Source of the DNA: Brachynemurus nebulosus
Taxonomy: Eukaryota; Arthropoda; Insecta; Neuroptera; Myrmeleontidae
Reading direction: 5' to 3'
Assembly: GCA_035578155.1 (NCBI GenBank)
Contig: JAPWDM010000005.1
Location: forward strand, 13,730,832-13,794,831
Length of the DNA stretch: 64,000 nucleotides
Positions 11,929 through 23,780 of the stretch are shown here, in pieces. Numbering within the stretch: position 1 is the first letter of the stretch; the number at the start of each line of letters is the position of its first letter. The position numbers and the translations under genes were made by a program. The notes beneath the pieces were generated by a model that was given only the letters and a program-made list of their open reading frames with translations, did not search any database and was not told where the DNA came from.

Positions 11929-12825
11929 GGGGGACCACTAGTGTGACCGCTTGAAAAAAAAGTCATTTTTGAGAATTTTTTTAAGAAAGATACTATATGG
12001 AATGTTTTAATATTTTCAGGATATATTCGCTGATATATATTAAATTCATGATAAAATTTTTGGACCAAAAAATTGAAAAATCTGAGTTATTCAAGATGTC
12101 CCAACGCTCCAAAAAAAAAAGTTCTCCCACTGCTGCAGTGATAGCGGCCTTCACACTGCCTGAAATAAAAAAAAAAAACCAAAAAGCCTATTAAACTAGA
12201 AGGTATGGTCCGTACCGTGAACCTCAATCGAAAAGAAAAAGTTGAAATTTAACAAAATGGTGGAGTTTTAAAAAAAAAGTTTCAAATTTTTCGCGAAAAT
12301 TTGATGGTTTTTGGCTTGCGAAAATTACATTTTTTATTCGATCGGAAAACTGGAGGTACATTTTACGAAGAAATATATATAAAAGAAGCTGCAATAAGAA
12401 TCAAGTCGATCGAATGATTTGTCTTCGAGTTATAACTGCAGCAAACCGGAAAAATGTAGTTTTTCGTAATTTTACCTTTTAGTTTTAATCACTGAGAATT
12501 TTTACTAAAATTATTTACGATGTACTCACTATAACGGTCATTGTAAAAGTAGATGAGTCGTTTAAATGTGCCAGGGTCTACCTTCTCCACAACATGTGAC
12601 TGGCAGCCACGTCCAGAAACTCCCGAGCTATCAACCATCATACATTTCTCAATACGTCAAAGTTAAAAATGAAAATCAGAATCCACTCTTCGGATGGCTG
12701 TAACTCAAAAACTATTTGAGATATGCACTTGAAATTTTAGTATGTTATTTTTAAAGGTATAGACTATCGAAACATGCAAAAAACAATTTTCCAGTTTTTT
12801 GAAAACGTCACACTAGTGGTCCCCC
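11929..12825. mobile_element. TTAA-flanked TIR element
   Basis: Ends GGGGGACCACTAGTGTGAC and GTCACACTAGTGGTCCCCC are perfect inverted repeats over 19 bases, flanked by TTAA at 11925-11928 and 12826-12829. A TTAA target would suit piggyBac. Reading the ends one base wider, with a TA target, would suit Tc1/mariner; the sequence alone does not decide. The piggyBac reading is weakened because the ends start with G rather than the usual CCC. The 897-bp body has no transposase frame. A GC-richer stretch at 12560-12650 is of unknown origin. Confidence 0.8.
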
Positions 12826-12829
12826 TTAA

Positions 12830-14994
12830 ATTTTATTCGATCTGTCTAATTTTGAATTAGCTTTCTCCTGAGTAACGAGTCACCAAAGATTAAAATCTTT
12901 TCACTGAAATTGAACGTAAAACAAAATTGTTTATTCATATCTGCAGAAACTGATAATAATTGTACTATTATTATTTAAATGGAAAAGTGATTTTCTCGCA
13001 ACCCACTTATCCATTTATTAATAATTTTTTAAAGGATCTCCTGAAGAAAAGCGTAGAAATGTGTAGAAAATGGGAATGTGTCAATTTTATGTGACAGTGA
13101 TAAAAATTTCAGCATAAAAACTAAAGCGCCGGAGAAAACAACAACAACTTGAGGGACCAATATTATAAGAAAAAAAATTTTTTTCCGTATGCCATATTAA
13201 ACACAGAAGTGAATTTATTATTCTTAAAATTAAAATTGTAAGTCCTCGAGTTATCTGTAATATAATTATTGCATAACATTAAAATAGACACTTTTAAAAA
13301 TTGTGTATTAATATGTTTTAAAGATATTGTACAAAAATATAACATGAATTTCTAATATTTATGTTGTGTAAGAACCATTTTCTTCAAATATGTTGTGTAG
13401 GCGGCTCCCCGGAAGGGACATTTTAGAATTGAATTGTACAAGTAAATATAGTCTATTTCATTTATTTAATATTTATAATAACATTATGGATATTCTGGAG
13501 TATCTTGACGATAAAAAATTATATAAAGTTCGGTTTACACAGTACACAATTACCTGTTTTAAAGTTTGTTTGTTAAACTATGTTCCATTAATATTCCATT
13601 TGAGCTTCCAAATGATGTCCCGGCGCTACTACCACAATTTTTTTTTTTTAAATTGAAATTCGATTACTTCCTGTAAAGTGCAAAGAAACACTTATTAATT
13701 ATTTCTCGGAAACTATAGCTCTATAAGAAGGGGAAGTAGGAGATTCAGAAAACCAAAAATCCGGATGGAAATTTTCTGGACCTTATTGCACAAATGGTAC
13801 GTATGTTAGCGTCTAAATCAATGAATATCTCCAGATTTAATGGGATTGGAGTTAAATCAGGATCAAAACAAGTCTATACACAAAGCATTAAATAAAAGCA
13901 AAATCTGAATATATATTTTGTACAATGGTTTAAGAGCTATCGTCATTTAAGTTTTTTGGGACAATCACAAAATTTTAATTTTTTTTTACTTTCTTCGGAT
14001 TTTATTTATCAAAATCGATGAAACTTGTGCGAAAAGTGTTACAAAGGATCCCATTTTTTTTCAATTAAAAAAATTTTTCATAAATGACGTGACCTAGAAA
14101 AATTTTGAAATTTTACACCAAAGTAGCACTCGTAACCTAGGTCGAAATGACATCACAGTAAGTGCGGGTGGCTTAGAATATGAACATTTTCACCTAAAGG
14201 GAGACACGGGACAAAATTTCGAAAATCAACGCAAAATTTCAACTTAGAACAACTAAAAATGCAAAATTAATTTTGTTTCTTATTTTTTTACAACCTTTAA
14301 ACCACAGATGAGACAGATCAAGCCTACCTACCAAAAAGTGAAATCTTAAAGTTGCAATAAGTAGCAATTTACACCACTGCTACTTTAGTTTGTTACTGAC
14401 TGCCGTGGTGTTCACGTCAAAATAAAAATCATGTTTTTTTAATCAACTCGTGAAATTTAAACAGAAAAAAATATGAAGTGTGTCGTATTTAAGTGTAAAA
14501 ATTCTATTGAATAAAAAATTTCTCAAAATAAAGGGATGTCTTTCTTAAAATAAATAAATTTATTTTTAATTGTTGATTAGTTGTCAAATATGTCGGCCAT
14601 CATAGTATATAGTGTATGTATGCGAACTGCATATATCATCATCAAAATATATTACTAACACATTGGTATACATATTTGTGTCCATACATCGTGATTGTAT
14701 GTGTGCTGTGTTACGTCACCCATTGATTACAGTAGAAACAGTTTGGTAGACATTCTAGTTTGACCCCTTGACTTTAAACATAGCGAACTTTTTTAGTGCA
14801 ATTTCCTTTGGCTGCGATTCATATAAATGCTTATTTATCAGTCCCTTATCAGTTACTAACTCCAGCCTTTACTTGTTAGCAGATTTCAAATAAAAATGGG
14901 ACGCGCAAGTCGCACAACTATGTTGTCAACTTTTTTTAATGTAACATGAACTTTAACGTGATTTTTCTTGTAATATATGATCTTCTAATGTAAT
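12830..14994. other. AT-rich sequence, nothing bounded
   Basis: Several short open frames occur (for example 13390-13656) but none has recognisable motifs. The texture at 13700-14400 resembles transposon interior, with regularly spaced non-simple sequence, but I could not pair any ends. Confidence 0.4.
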
Positions 14995-15888
14995 GCCGCT
15001 GCTACACGATGCTACGAACACCCTCCAACATTCGACGTTGGATGGTTCATAGCATCGTGTAGCCGTTGTTCGAACCTACGAGTGTCCAATGTCGAGCGTC
15101 AAACATTCGCATTTGGTCGTGTCCCGTTCGATGTCGGTATTCTTGCACCGAGTCAAAGGGATGCTTCAAACGTTTGAAGGTCAATGTTGGTTGCGTTCGT
15201 TGGTTGGGCACGACTCGTTCATGTGAAGAGAGACAACATCAGTGTATAACATTAGAGATAACATCAGACAGATAACAGCGTTGTCCACTGAGTACCAACA
15301 CATTATCATTCGTATTGGATCAAAAGCGGCTTCTACACGATGCTACGAACGTTCCTTCCAACATTCGATCGAACGTTTGAGGCAATTAAGTTCGACAGTT
15401 GGTGCGACGAATGTATCTGCTACACGGTGAGTCGAATGTTTGATCCAATACGAATGATGATGTGTTGGTACTCAGTGGGCGACGATGTCATCTGTCTGAT
15501 GTTATCTCTAATGTTATACACTGATGTTGTCTCTCTTCACATGAACGAGTCGTGCGCAACCAACGAACGCAACCAACATTGACCTTCAAACGTTCGAAGC
15601 ATCCCTTTGACTCGGTGCAAGAATACCGACATCGAACGGGACACGACCAAATGCGAATGTTTGACGCTCGACATTGGACACTCGTAGGTTCGAACAACGG
15701 CTACACGATGCTATGAACCATCCAACGTCGAATGTTGGAAGGTGTTCGTAGCATCGTGTAGCAGCGGCAAAACATTCGACTCACCGTGTAGCAGATACAT
15801 TCGTCGCACCAACTATCGAACTTAATTGCCTCAAACGTTCGATCGAATGTTGGAAGGAACGTTCGTAGCATCGTGTAGAACCCGCTTT
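14995..15888. mobile_element. Composite foldback element with A-B-A'-B' arms
   Basis: Arm A (14995-15323) is repeated almost perfectly in reverse complement as A' (15440-15768). Segment B (15324-15439) is likewise repeated in reverse complement as B' (15769-15888). The two inverted pairs are therefore interleaved, not nested. The word CTACACGATGCTACGAAC or a close variant marks most segment edges (15004, 15333 and 15703 forward; about 15046, 15744 and 15862 reverse), and the first pair makes a local hairpin at 15003-15063. Mirror-image open frames at 15066-15275 and 15488-15697 are a by-product of A and A'. The base composition is clearly richer in G and C than the flanks. No target duplication was identified. 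Confidence 0.85.
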
Positions 15889-16334
15889 ATAATACTGTTC
15901 AAGTAGTGTATAGTGTGTTTTCTTTTAACAGTATCTTCTTCACAACAGCGTACATATATTATTATTATTATGGCTATAAATATAATGTAGTTAGTGTTGT
16001 TTTATATTTTGTATTCGTGTATTGTTAACTTGTCGACTTGTTTACACTTTAACAAAACAATTGCAGCCATTTATTGTCATAAATTAAAAAAATGTTAACC
16101 ATTTATGGTCGGCTTTAGAAAAATAGAAAAAAGTGAAACAGAAATGCTTAATGTCCATTTTTTATATTGTAAACTACATTTTTTTAAGCTTAGATTGGAA
16201 ACACATCATACTGTTTAATTTACAGACTATTGTGAATAGAAGAAAGTAGTTTTTTTTTTTAGAAATGATTTTAAATACCCAATCGTATTTTATGGATTTG
16301 ATAGAGACCAATAAATCTGATTCAATTTACTACA
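15889..16334. other. Spacer, nothing recognised
   Basis: AT-rich with a short run of ATT repeats near 15957-15970. No gene or bounded element seen. Confidence 0.5.
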
Positions 16335-16336
16335 TA

Positions 16337-17619
16337 CAGTCAGCCGCACTCGTATTCGTACAGCAGCATATTTACTCATATGACAAAATTTAAACCAAAT
16401 GGATTCCCATTATTTCCCACAAATTTGAACTTTTTTGTTTATAATATTAATATTTGGATCTTCTACTTCCTATATAAGTTAAAAAAATTTTATTAATAGT
16501 TTAAAAAAAAAAAAAATTTCTAAGAAAAGTGTTATGCATGCAAATTGTGTGATCATGTCCAACGCCACATTCGTATTCGTACACCTTAATATTTGATAAA
16601 TATTTTTATATGTTTCAAAAATGAATTACTTTATTTTCAAATATAGAAGCATATTTACGTAGGTATGTACCTTTATTTTAAATAAACATAAAATTTAATA
16701 ATCCTTAAAGTCAAATTTTTGATTAATTTGCCGAAAAAATAAAAAAATTTTAATGGAGTTCAAGAAATTGTTATTGATGTATGTTAATAAAATAGATTCC
16801 TACAGAAAGTCCTTAAACCTCTTAAATGATAAGTAAACAACTATTTCACATTTAATTTGTCATAAAGGATAACCAACAGGATAATAAATTAGAAAATAAC
16901 TCTTGAAATATATATAAAAAATATTACGTCTTACTCTAAATTGTCATTTTTTAATGAAAAAATTAACAAAAATCGATAAAAAAGTGATAGAATGGTCAGG
17001 ATTAAGTGAAAGGATTACTTAGGGAAGTATTTTTACCCTGGAAGAATTTCTAGCGTTATTGAAAGACGTGATATATACCGTGGGAATGTACGTGGTAAGT
17101 AACATAAATAAATAATAAAACTTATATTATTCTAAAATGTAGGAAAATAAGGATTTAAGGAATTTATTTGGTAGCATAGATCAATAGTCGATTTCTTTTA
17201 CTCTATTGAAATTCCTTTAATTTTCCGGTAAATATATGGAAAAATTGACCTTGAGGATTATTATATTTTATGTTTATTTAAAATAAAGGTACATACCTGC
17301 GTAAATATACTTCTAAATTTGAAAATAAAGTAATTCATTTTTGAAACCTAAAAATATTTATCAAATTTTAAGGTGTACGAATACGAATGTGGCGTTGGAC
17401 ATGATCACACAATTTGCATGCATAACACTTTTCTTAGAAATTTTTTTTTTTTAAAACTATTAATGTAATTTTTTTGACTTATATAGGAAGTAGAAGATCC
17501 AGATATTAATATTATAAACAAAAAAGTTCAAATTTGTGGGAAATTATGGGAATCCATTTGGTTTAAATTTTGTCATATGAGTAAATATGCTGCTGTACGA
17601 ATACGAGTGAGGCTGACTG
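16337..17619. mobile_element. Tc1-like element with long IR/DR ends
   Basis: The element runs from CAGTCAGCCGCACTCG to CGAGTGAGGCTGACTG between TA dinucleotides at 16335-16336 and 17620-17621. The inverted repeats are about 375 bp each (to about 16713 and from about 17247). Each holds two copies of a direct repeat with the core TTCGTATTCGTAC or CTCGTATTCGTAC: an outer one near 16347 and an inner one near 16568, mirrored near 17590 and 17373. Long TIRs with paired direct repeats are the IR/DR arrangement known from Tc1-type elements such as Minos and Sleeping Beauty. The interior is short and has only a scrap of transposase, so this is an internally deleted copy. Confidence 0.92.
17034..17099 (+). 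pseudogene. Scrap of a Tc1-like transposase DNA-binding domain
   Basis: In the interior of the element at 16337-17619 a 22-codon open stretch reads GRISSVIERRD followed by IYRGNVRGK and then a stop. This resembles the end of the first helix-turn-helix of Tc1 transposases, where a turn into S-x-V-I-x-R precedes a short linker with R-G-x-V. The sequence upstream is compatible with the earlier helix only after a frame change. The match is short, so it supports rather than proves the Tc1 assignment of the element. The DDE catalytic domain is entirely absent. Confidence 0.5.
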
Positions 17620-17621
17620 TA

Positions 17622-20283
17622 CATACTGATTTAAAAGTAAGAATTTATACACAGTCTGTAAGAATGGTCTGAAAAATCTTGAGTCTTTGAGCGATAGTCA
17701 ATGAAATCGTTTAAGTAAAAAAAAAAGTTTGTAGTGTGTTGTTCACTTTTGTATGATTTACCTTGGCTCCACGCTTTTAAATGTTGAGCTAATTACCAAG
17801 AAATCGTTAGTAATAAAGTATCGCTACTTTAGCATAGAAGATTAAATAGGAATCGTTCTGCAAATCGTAGTAGTTACTACAGAGATAACAGAGATATATT
17901 GCTATTGATATAATGATATTTTTTGTATATTTTTTCAAGATCTCGTTTAATATAAACTATTTTGAAGTTGTATGGCAATTTAAGTCTAATCCAAACTTAC
18001 TTTCAAGATCAGTTTTCTACACAGATCTATCAGATTCAACACAGTTCAACATGTATGTGTAAAACTGTAATCATACGTACGAGATACGTATATACTACAT
18101 ATACACTGACATTCAAATCAATTTTATTTAAAAATATAAATTATATTTTTTATTTATTTTTTGTTTATCTTAAAATTTCTTATACATAGGAACCAAAAGA
18201 GTAGTGTGTGTTGGTATGTATTTGTGTAAGTAGGAACACATCCGTGTGATGAATGATGATAAACGTCGCACACATAATGCGTAACCAACTAATAATTATT
18301 GGTCGCGGTCGGTCTCTGGGGATATTTTGTTTGGTTTCGGATGCCGAAGCCATGAGACTGAAAGTGTTAAAAAAGAATTTTAATTTTATCGATGGTTAGC
18401 TATTGATTACAGTGGTAGGTTTCATAAAAACAGTACCGTTGAAAATTTTTTAATTCATTTACGTTCGTTTTGAATCAAACTCAATGCAAAAAAAACAAAA
18501 ATTTCAAAAATTATTCATATTCTTGTTTACTAGTAAATAGCCTACATTTACTGCCTTTGTTGTACGAAATTTGTATTAAGACTCTGCAAATCAAATTTGC
18601 ACCAAGCCGCTCGTTATTATTCAAGCTGACCTTGCTTACCTTTTATAAAATCATGTAACCTTTGACTGAAAAAATTTTTTCATGTCAAGATTATTGAAAA
18701 AAAAAAAGAAAAAACGTTAAAATTTTGCAAACACTTTGCGTCATACAGAAATTATCTTTTTTCACATAATTTCAATAAATTAACGTTCCATCTATTCAAC
18801 TTTTAACAAAAGTAAAGTTTACTGGTTCGCTGATTATAGAGACAGGTATTTAAAAAAAAATACGTTTTGCAAAAATTGTAATTCAATACACAAAATTAAA
18901 AGGGGATCATTGTACCATTCCTTATACGTATTGTCGTATTGTGGAAGGAAGGACATACATACTTTTATACATGTGCAGACATGGGCATGGTTTATGGAAC
19001 ATGTGAAGTTTTTGTAAATCTTGTAACAAAATTAAAAAATATTATTTATTTGTAAAGGAAATAAATATGAGAGGTTCAGAAGAAACAAGTGCATATCATC
19101 TATTAAAAACAGTGTTGTGTATGTGGTTCATGGGAACTACCATTCGGAAATGAATCGATGAGACCCGATTTTTTTTATGTGTGCATATTATGTATAGGTG
19201 AATATATACTAATTTATTTTTTTGTAGAGATTTTAAAATCACACCTGCCAATCAGAATTCTCAGTGTCTAGAGTTTTTCACTGCTTTCGGGATAATTTTA
19301 AGCAGAGCATATATTTACATAAGAGCACTTGGGGCACGTGCTTCAGAAAACCACACATTAGGGAGTTCCATAAAAATTTAAAAAAGCAGAAGCATTTAAA
19401 ACCTTCACATGTCAAGTACTCAGAAACTCCCACATGAGAAATGTCCAGGTACCCACATGTTCACAGGTAAATTTGGCGCTGAATTTAAATGCAGTCTCTA
19501 CAGTTTATTATCAAAATAAGTAAATATATTGGATAATGCTATTTCGACATGTATTACTTGAATTTCAGTTACGTGACAATTTGGTTTCCTACATTTCTTC
19601 AAAAACACATATCTAAAGTTAGTGTTTAATATTTAATCGATGAAACACAAAAATTAAAAGTGTGGTCCAACGGACTTCACCTTCATTTTAAAAAATTTTT
19701 CTGGAATTACTTTTGAAAAACGAAAATTATTGTTCCTTTTGTCAGCATCTTCCCTAACAATTTGGACTTGAATTTTGGTGGTATAATGGGGACCATTTTC
19801 TTACTAATATTACTTTTTTGAATTTTCTAAAAATTTAGTTACCTATACTCCAAAAATAACTAAACTGAAATAACTTAGTAAGTCTTAATATCTTTTGAAA
19901 TCGCTCCAAAAATTTCTCACGTTAAAATATTTTGATTTTGTTCTGTTTGCGAACTTTTACTACAACCTGTATATGAAGAAAACATTTTGGTCCATTCAAT
20001 TAACGTTTATAATACACATCTGGACGGGGTAATGAAAAGGAAGGATCTTTTTGAGAGATCTTTAGTAATATTTACCAATGCAGGTGTACCATTTTAAACT
20101 TTGTATCTGATGGGAAAAAATAAATATAAGACAAATATAAACAAACGCTTATAATTTTTAAATAACTATTTCTTCCTTTTTTCGGGATTAAAAATACATA
20201 AAAAATCATTTTTTAAATAAAATAATTAATTTTGTATGGATTTTTATGAGAACTGAAATTGTGATAAACACTTTCTGTTATAG
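17622..20283. other. AT-rich sequence, nothing bounded
   Basis: No gene recognised. Small features only: a GGTTTCGGATGCCGAAGCC dyad around 18334-18352 and a modestly GC-richer patch at 18230-18350. Short open frames at 17962 and 18470 look random. Confidence 0.45.
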
Positions 20284-20285
20284 TA

Positions 20286-21346
20286 CAGTGCAATTAGACC
20301 CAAACCTCAACATCCAAAGTAATAGTTTCATTCCAACTCCAAATTGTTCTATACAGTCCACATATTGTTTGGTAAAAAGTTACACCATTTTGAGCGTCGG
20401 GTTTGGGAGGGAGGAGGGTAGGCGTAGGCAAATTAACGGTTTTCGACAGTTTTTTTTAAATATTTCGAAAACTATGCAGCTTAGCGCAAAAAGTGCCTAT
20501 ACAAAAATAATCAACATTAAATTGCGAATAAAAATAGTCCTGTGCATAATCTTGCTGAAGTGAAGAGTTCCAGAGTTATGGAGGGTGTAAAAGTAGCAAT
20601 TTTTAGATATTTTGGAAAAAATGTGACATATTATCCCTAAGAAAACTAATTTTTTTTTATACAGGATTGTGTTTTGTAAAAGGAAATTGCGATTACACCT
20701 CTTCAAACATAGCACCCTCCTCTTCTAAATCTTCGTCTATGATGTTCCTATCCCTGTTATCACATCCTAGGCCTGAGCAATTACCGCATATGCTTGAGCA
20801 GTTTAGACGACTCTTTCTGCATTGGCAGTTACGGACGCATACATCTTTACAAGCGCATATTATGAGGGATAGTAATTCCTCGGGAGCTGCAGGACGTGCA
20901 GTTGTAATTGGTGTCAGGTGTTTGTCAATCTTCTTCCACCCCCACTCGGGCGTATTCTTCTTTTTATTCAGCCACTACTGCACCTGGTGATAGGTGCAGC
21001 AGTGGCTAAAAATACTAAAAATTGGTACTTTTACACCCCTCGTAACTCTGGAACTGTTCACTTTAGCAAGATTATGCGCATGACCATTTTTGTTCGCAAT
21101 TTCATGTAGATTATTTTTTTGTATGACACTTTTTACGCTAAACCCCATAATTTCCGAAATATGTAAAAAAAAACTGATGGAATCCGTTAATTTGCCTACT
21201 TCTACCCTCCGCCCCCCAAACCCGACGCTCAAAATGGTGTAACTTGTTGCCAAACAATATATTGACTGTATAGAACAATTTGGAGTTGGAATGAAACTGT
21301 TACTTTGGATATTGAGGTTAGGCCGTTTTTTTGAATAACTGCACCG
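20286..21346. mobile_element. TA-flanked TIR element carrying a coding fragment
   Basis: The ends are CAGTGCAATTAGACCC on the left and ATAACTGCACCG on the right, between TA dinucleotides at 20284-20285 and 21347-21348. The inverted arms extend about 335 bp (to about 20620 and from about 21010), with CAACATCCAAAGTAATAG and CAAATTGTTCTATACAGTC well matched. CAGTG ends and a TA target suit the Tc1/mariner group. The central 360 bp is not inverted-repeat sequence; it is GC-richer and holds the Cys-rich coding fragment described separately. The open frames read through the arms (20246-20563, 20975-21253) are arm translations, not genes. Confidence 0.88.
20693..20974 (-). pseudogene. Cysteine-rich C-terminal coding fragment, CXC-like
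   Basis: On the minus strand a 93-codon frame with no stop runs from just after a stop at 20975-20977 to TAA at 20693-20695. It has no credible start, so it looks like the last part of a larger protein. It begins with a tryptophan-rich segment (EWGWKK) and a proline-alanine stretch (RPAAPEELL). It then has a dense cysteine module: C-x-C-x3-C-x3-C-x-C-R-K-x4-C-x3-C-x2-C-x4-C-x-N. An acidic tail ending DEDLEEEGAMFEEV closes it. The spacing recalls CXC/tesmin-type zinc-binding repeats and Cys-rich tails of multicopy invertebrate proteins; I cannot name the source protein. No frame disruption is visible in the fragment, unlike most debris here. Confidence 0.7.
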
Positions 21347-21348
21347 TA

Positions 21349-22249
21349 CTCTTATAAATGCGTACTTTACTGTCGAATAAAAATATTTTCACCGTCCTGA
21401 TAAATTGATAAATAATCATTTGAGAGAGGTGGCTATAATTTCGGCTCGGATTGAATTGAAAATAAAAATATTTAAATTTTTTAATCGATTATCAATATTA
21501 AATTAATCAAATCATAGCCTCTTTTATTGATCTAAAACATCACTAAATGAGAAAGTAAGTTAGTCGCATGGAAATCGTAGGTCAAAAAAATCAGTTCCTT
21601 TAATTTACAGATTATTAATTAATATAAACATGAATTAAATGATATATGGATGTATTATATTACTAAATGATCGTGTGAAACAAATATCAACTTGATCAAA
21701 GTCGGCCGGGTCTAGTTATAATAAAAATTTCACCTTACCGTAAGCATAACTGAAAGTTCATCCTAATAATTTAGATATTAAATAATCACTTTGGAATAAA
21801 AATAATAAGAACTCATCTTCCGCAACCATAATGAACGGCGAACAAACGACCGAAACGCAGTATGACTTCTTGACCAATGAATGATTTTTCGACAAAAATA
21901 ATCATTTATAGTTTTTCAGTAAATATTTATCTTCCGATAGATTAATTAATAGAAATAAAAAATTTTGAAATGATCTATCGATCAAATTTCTTTCGGATGA
22001 TTTCATGAGAAACTCAGTCAGCTATATAACTGTCATAAATATGAAGCAACAAAAAAAAAAAATACATTTATGAAGATGATTGCCAAGTAGGTATATAGAT
22101 ATACATGTATTTTAGTGAAATTAACCTGCTAATTTTATACCTATGATTGAAGAACTACTGATAGGCAATTAATCATAATAATGTACCTATAAAAAACGTA
22201 TATTTTCTCAGATAATATTTAATTAACAATATCAAAATAGTTATATGTG
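21349..22249. other. AT-rich sequence, nothing recognised
   Basis: No gene, RNA or bounded repeat is supported in this stretch. Confidence 0.5.
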
Positions 22250-22330
22250 GTGGTCCAGAAATAAACAGACCGATGGACGAACAGATAGATAGCAACCGAA
22301 GTGATCCCATAAGTATTTTGCAAACTTTGC
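22250..22330 (+). repeat. Fragment of the GACGAACAG dispersed repeat
   Basis: The order AGACCGATGGACGAACAG, then GATAGATAG, then GTGATCCCATAA parallels the module of the copies at 26440-26600 and 43480-43620, in the same orientation. Only the centre is preserved. Confidence 0.45.
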
Positions 22331-23079
22331 TATGGAATCTGGAAAATTAATCAAAAGTCAAGTAGGTAGATTTTTTTTTTTAAATGCCCATTAAATGTGC
22401 ATAATGAGAATTGAAAGTAAGAAAAAAAGGACATTAATTTGTGGTAAGGTTAGTTATTGACAGTCTAAGCATTTTATCGATTCATTACATATAAGAATAT
22501 AAATTATTGCTTCATTCAGTTTCTTTACATACGTATTAATTGGAGTTTTTGTAATATTATAAAAAAATGAAAGAATATATTTAAAAAATTTCCCATGTGT
22601 AAAAGTACCCCTTTATCTTGTGTAGAAAAGCAAATTCTAGGGAAATCGTGAGTTTTTTTTTTATAATCTGTAACGAACTGTACTTTTTGTAGCTGTTCTG
22701 AAATTTTTGTATATTTTTGTTTGCACAATTTTATTATGCGCTCTCTATCCACCGCATAAAAAAACGATATGCTATAGTGTCATTAATATTTGAGAGATTT
22801 ATTTTATTGAAATCCATATTACAAAATTTGAGAATTTTTATCAAAATTTTTGGGTTTTCTATTCCAAATGTTACCTGTTATTTTTCTTTTGACGAAAAGG
22901 AGAAGGTATACGTTTGGGATAAGAAATGTGTGTGTTACCATTTACCTATCTCCAAAAATTTGACCAGTTTTAATACAAAATTTTACTTGAATGCTAGTAA
23001 TTCCGAGATGGCTTTTGGCTAATTTTGATGAACACTGGTTCAGCCATAAATATAAAGGATTAGATGACCATAATAGTAA
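22331..23079. other. AT-rich sequence, nothing recognised
   Basis: No feature supported. Open frames at 22525-22752 and 22717-23022 are rich in F, I, K and L and lack recognisable motifs. Confidence 0.5.
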
Positions 23080-23163
23080 TAAAGGGAGCATTAGGAGTTA
23101 TAAGTCATCAGAAAAAAAAATAAAATGAATTTTTTTGACTTATAACTCTTAATGTTCTCTTTA
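23080..23163. repeat. Imperfect hairpin with about 28-bp arms
   Basis: The arm at 23082-23111, containing AGGAGTTATAAGTCA, pairs with 23132-23162, containing TGACTTATAACTCTT, around an A/T-rich loop. It lies at the edge of the dispersed repeat at 23160-23470 and may be its terminus. Confidence 0.6.
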
Positions 23164-23470
23164 TGACTGGTTCGGCTATTTTCAGAATATTCCAGGATAA
23201 GTATTTAGGATAAAAATAAAATTAAAATTTTAAAAATCCACTTTGAAAGCTGGTAGTTGTGGTATAGTTTTAACCATTTAGGTAACCGTTTTCAGAAAGT
23301 TCCAGAATTTCTAACTAAAATTTCACATAAAATAGTTTTAAAAGTTGAATGTGAAATAGCTCGAAAAAAAATATTTCAAATAAAAATTCATGGAACTCAA
23401 TGTTTCAAATTTTATTATAATTTAAAATAACCTAATTATTTTCATTCGTCGTGTGTGACATGTCTTGCCG
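23160..23470 (+). repeat. Dispersed repeat shared with 36280-36720
   Basis: Blocks here (ATCCACTTTGAAAGCTGG, AATAAAAATTCATGGAAC, TTCATTCGTCGTGTG) recur in reverse complement and in reverse order at 36280-36720. Both contain reiterated TTCCAGAATTT or CTGGAAATCC words. No TIR or tail is evident, so the class is unknown. Confidence 0.5.
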
Positions 23471-23780
23471 TGTATTTTGAAGTGCAATTATGCCACTAAC
23501 AACGAAAGAAAATTAGCTGCATAAGCTGTCACTTTTTATTATTTTCTTAGTTATCACTTACAAACGAGTTCAAGTTATCTTGAGTTCACACTATACATTG
23601 ATTATAAATCATATCATATGATACAATTATTTTTTTATTACCGGTTGTATATTTAATTTAGTGTAAAGTTGATATTTATTACTAATAATAATAAAGCAAA
23701 CAGGAAATTGTATTTACAGACAGGTTCTTTAGATCCGATTTTTTTAATGTGTGTATGTGTCTCATGCATGTGTACAACTA

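Noticed and set aside
15066..15697. Two near-identical 69-codon frames on opposite strands
   Set aside because: They exist only because arms A and A' of the foldback are inverted copies; there is no independent coding evidence.
20667..20990. 107-codon plus-strand frame at the centre of the TIR element
   Set aside because: It is the antisense shadow of the Cys-rich frame, which has the clearer domain pattern on the minus strand.
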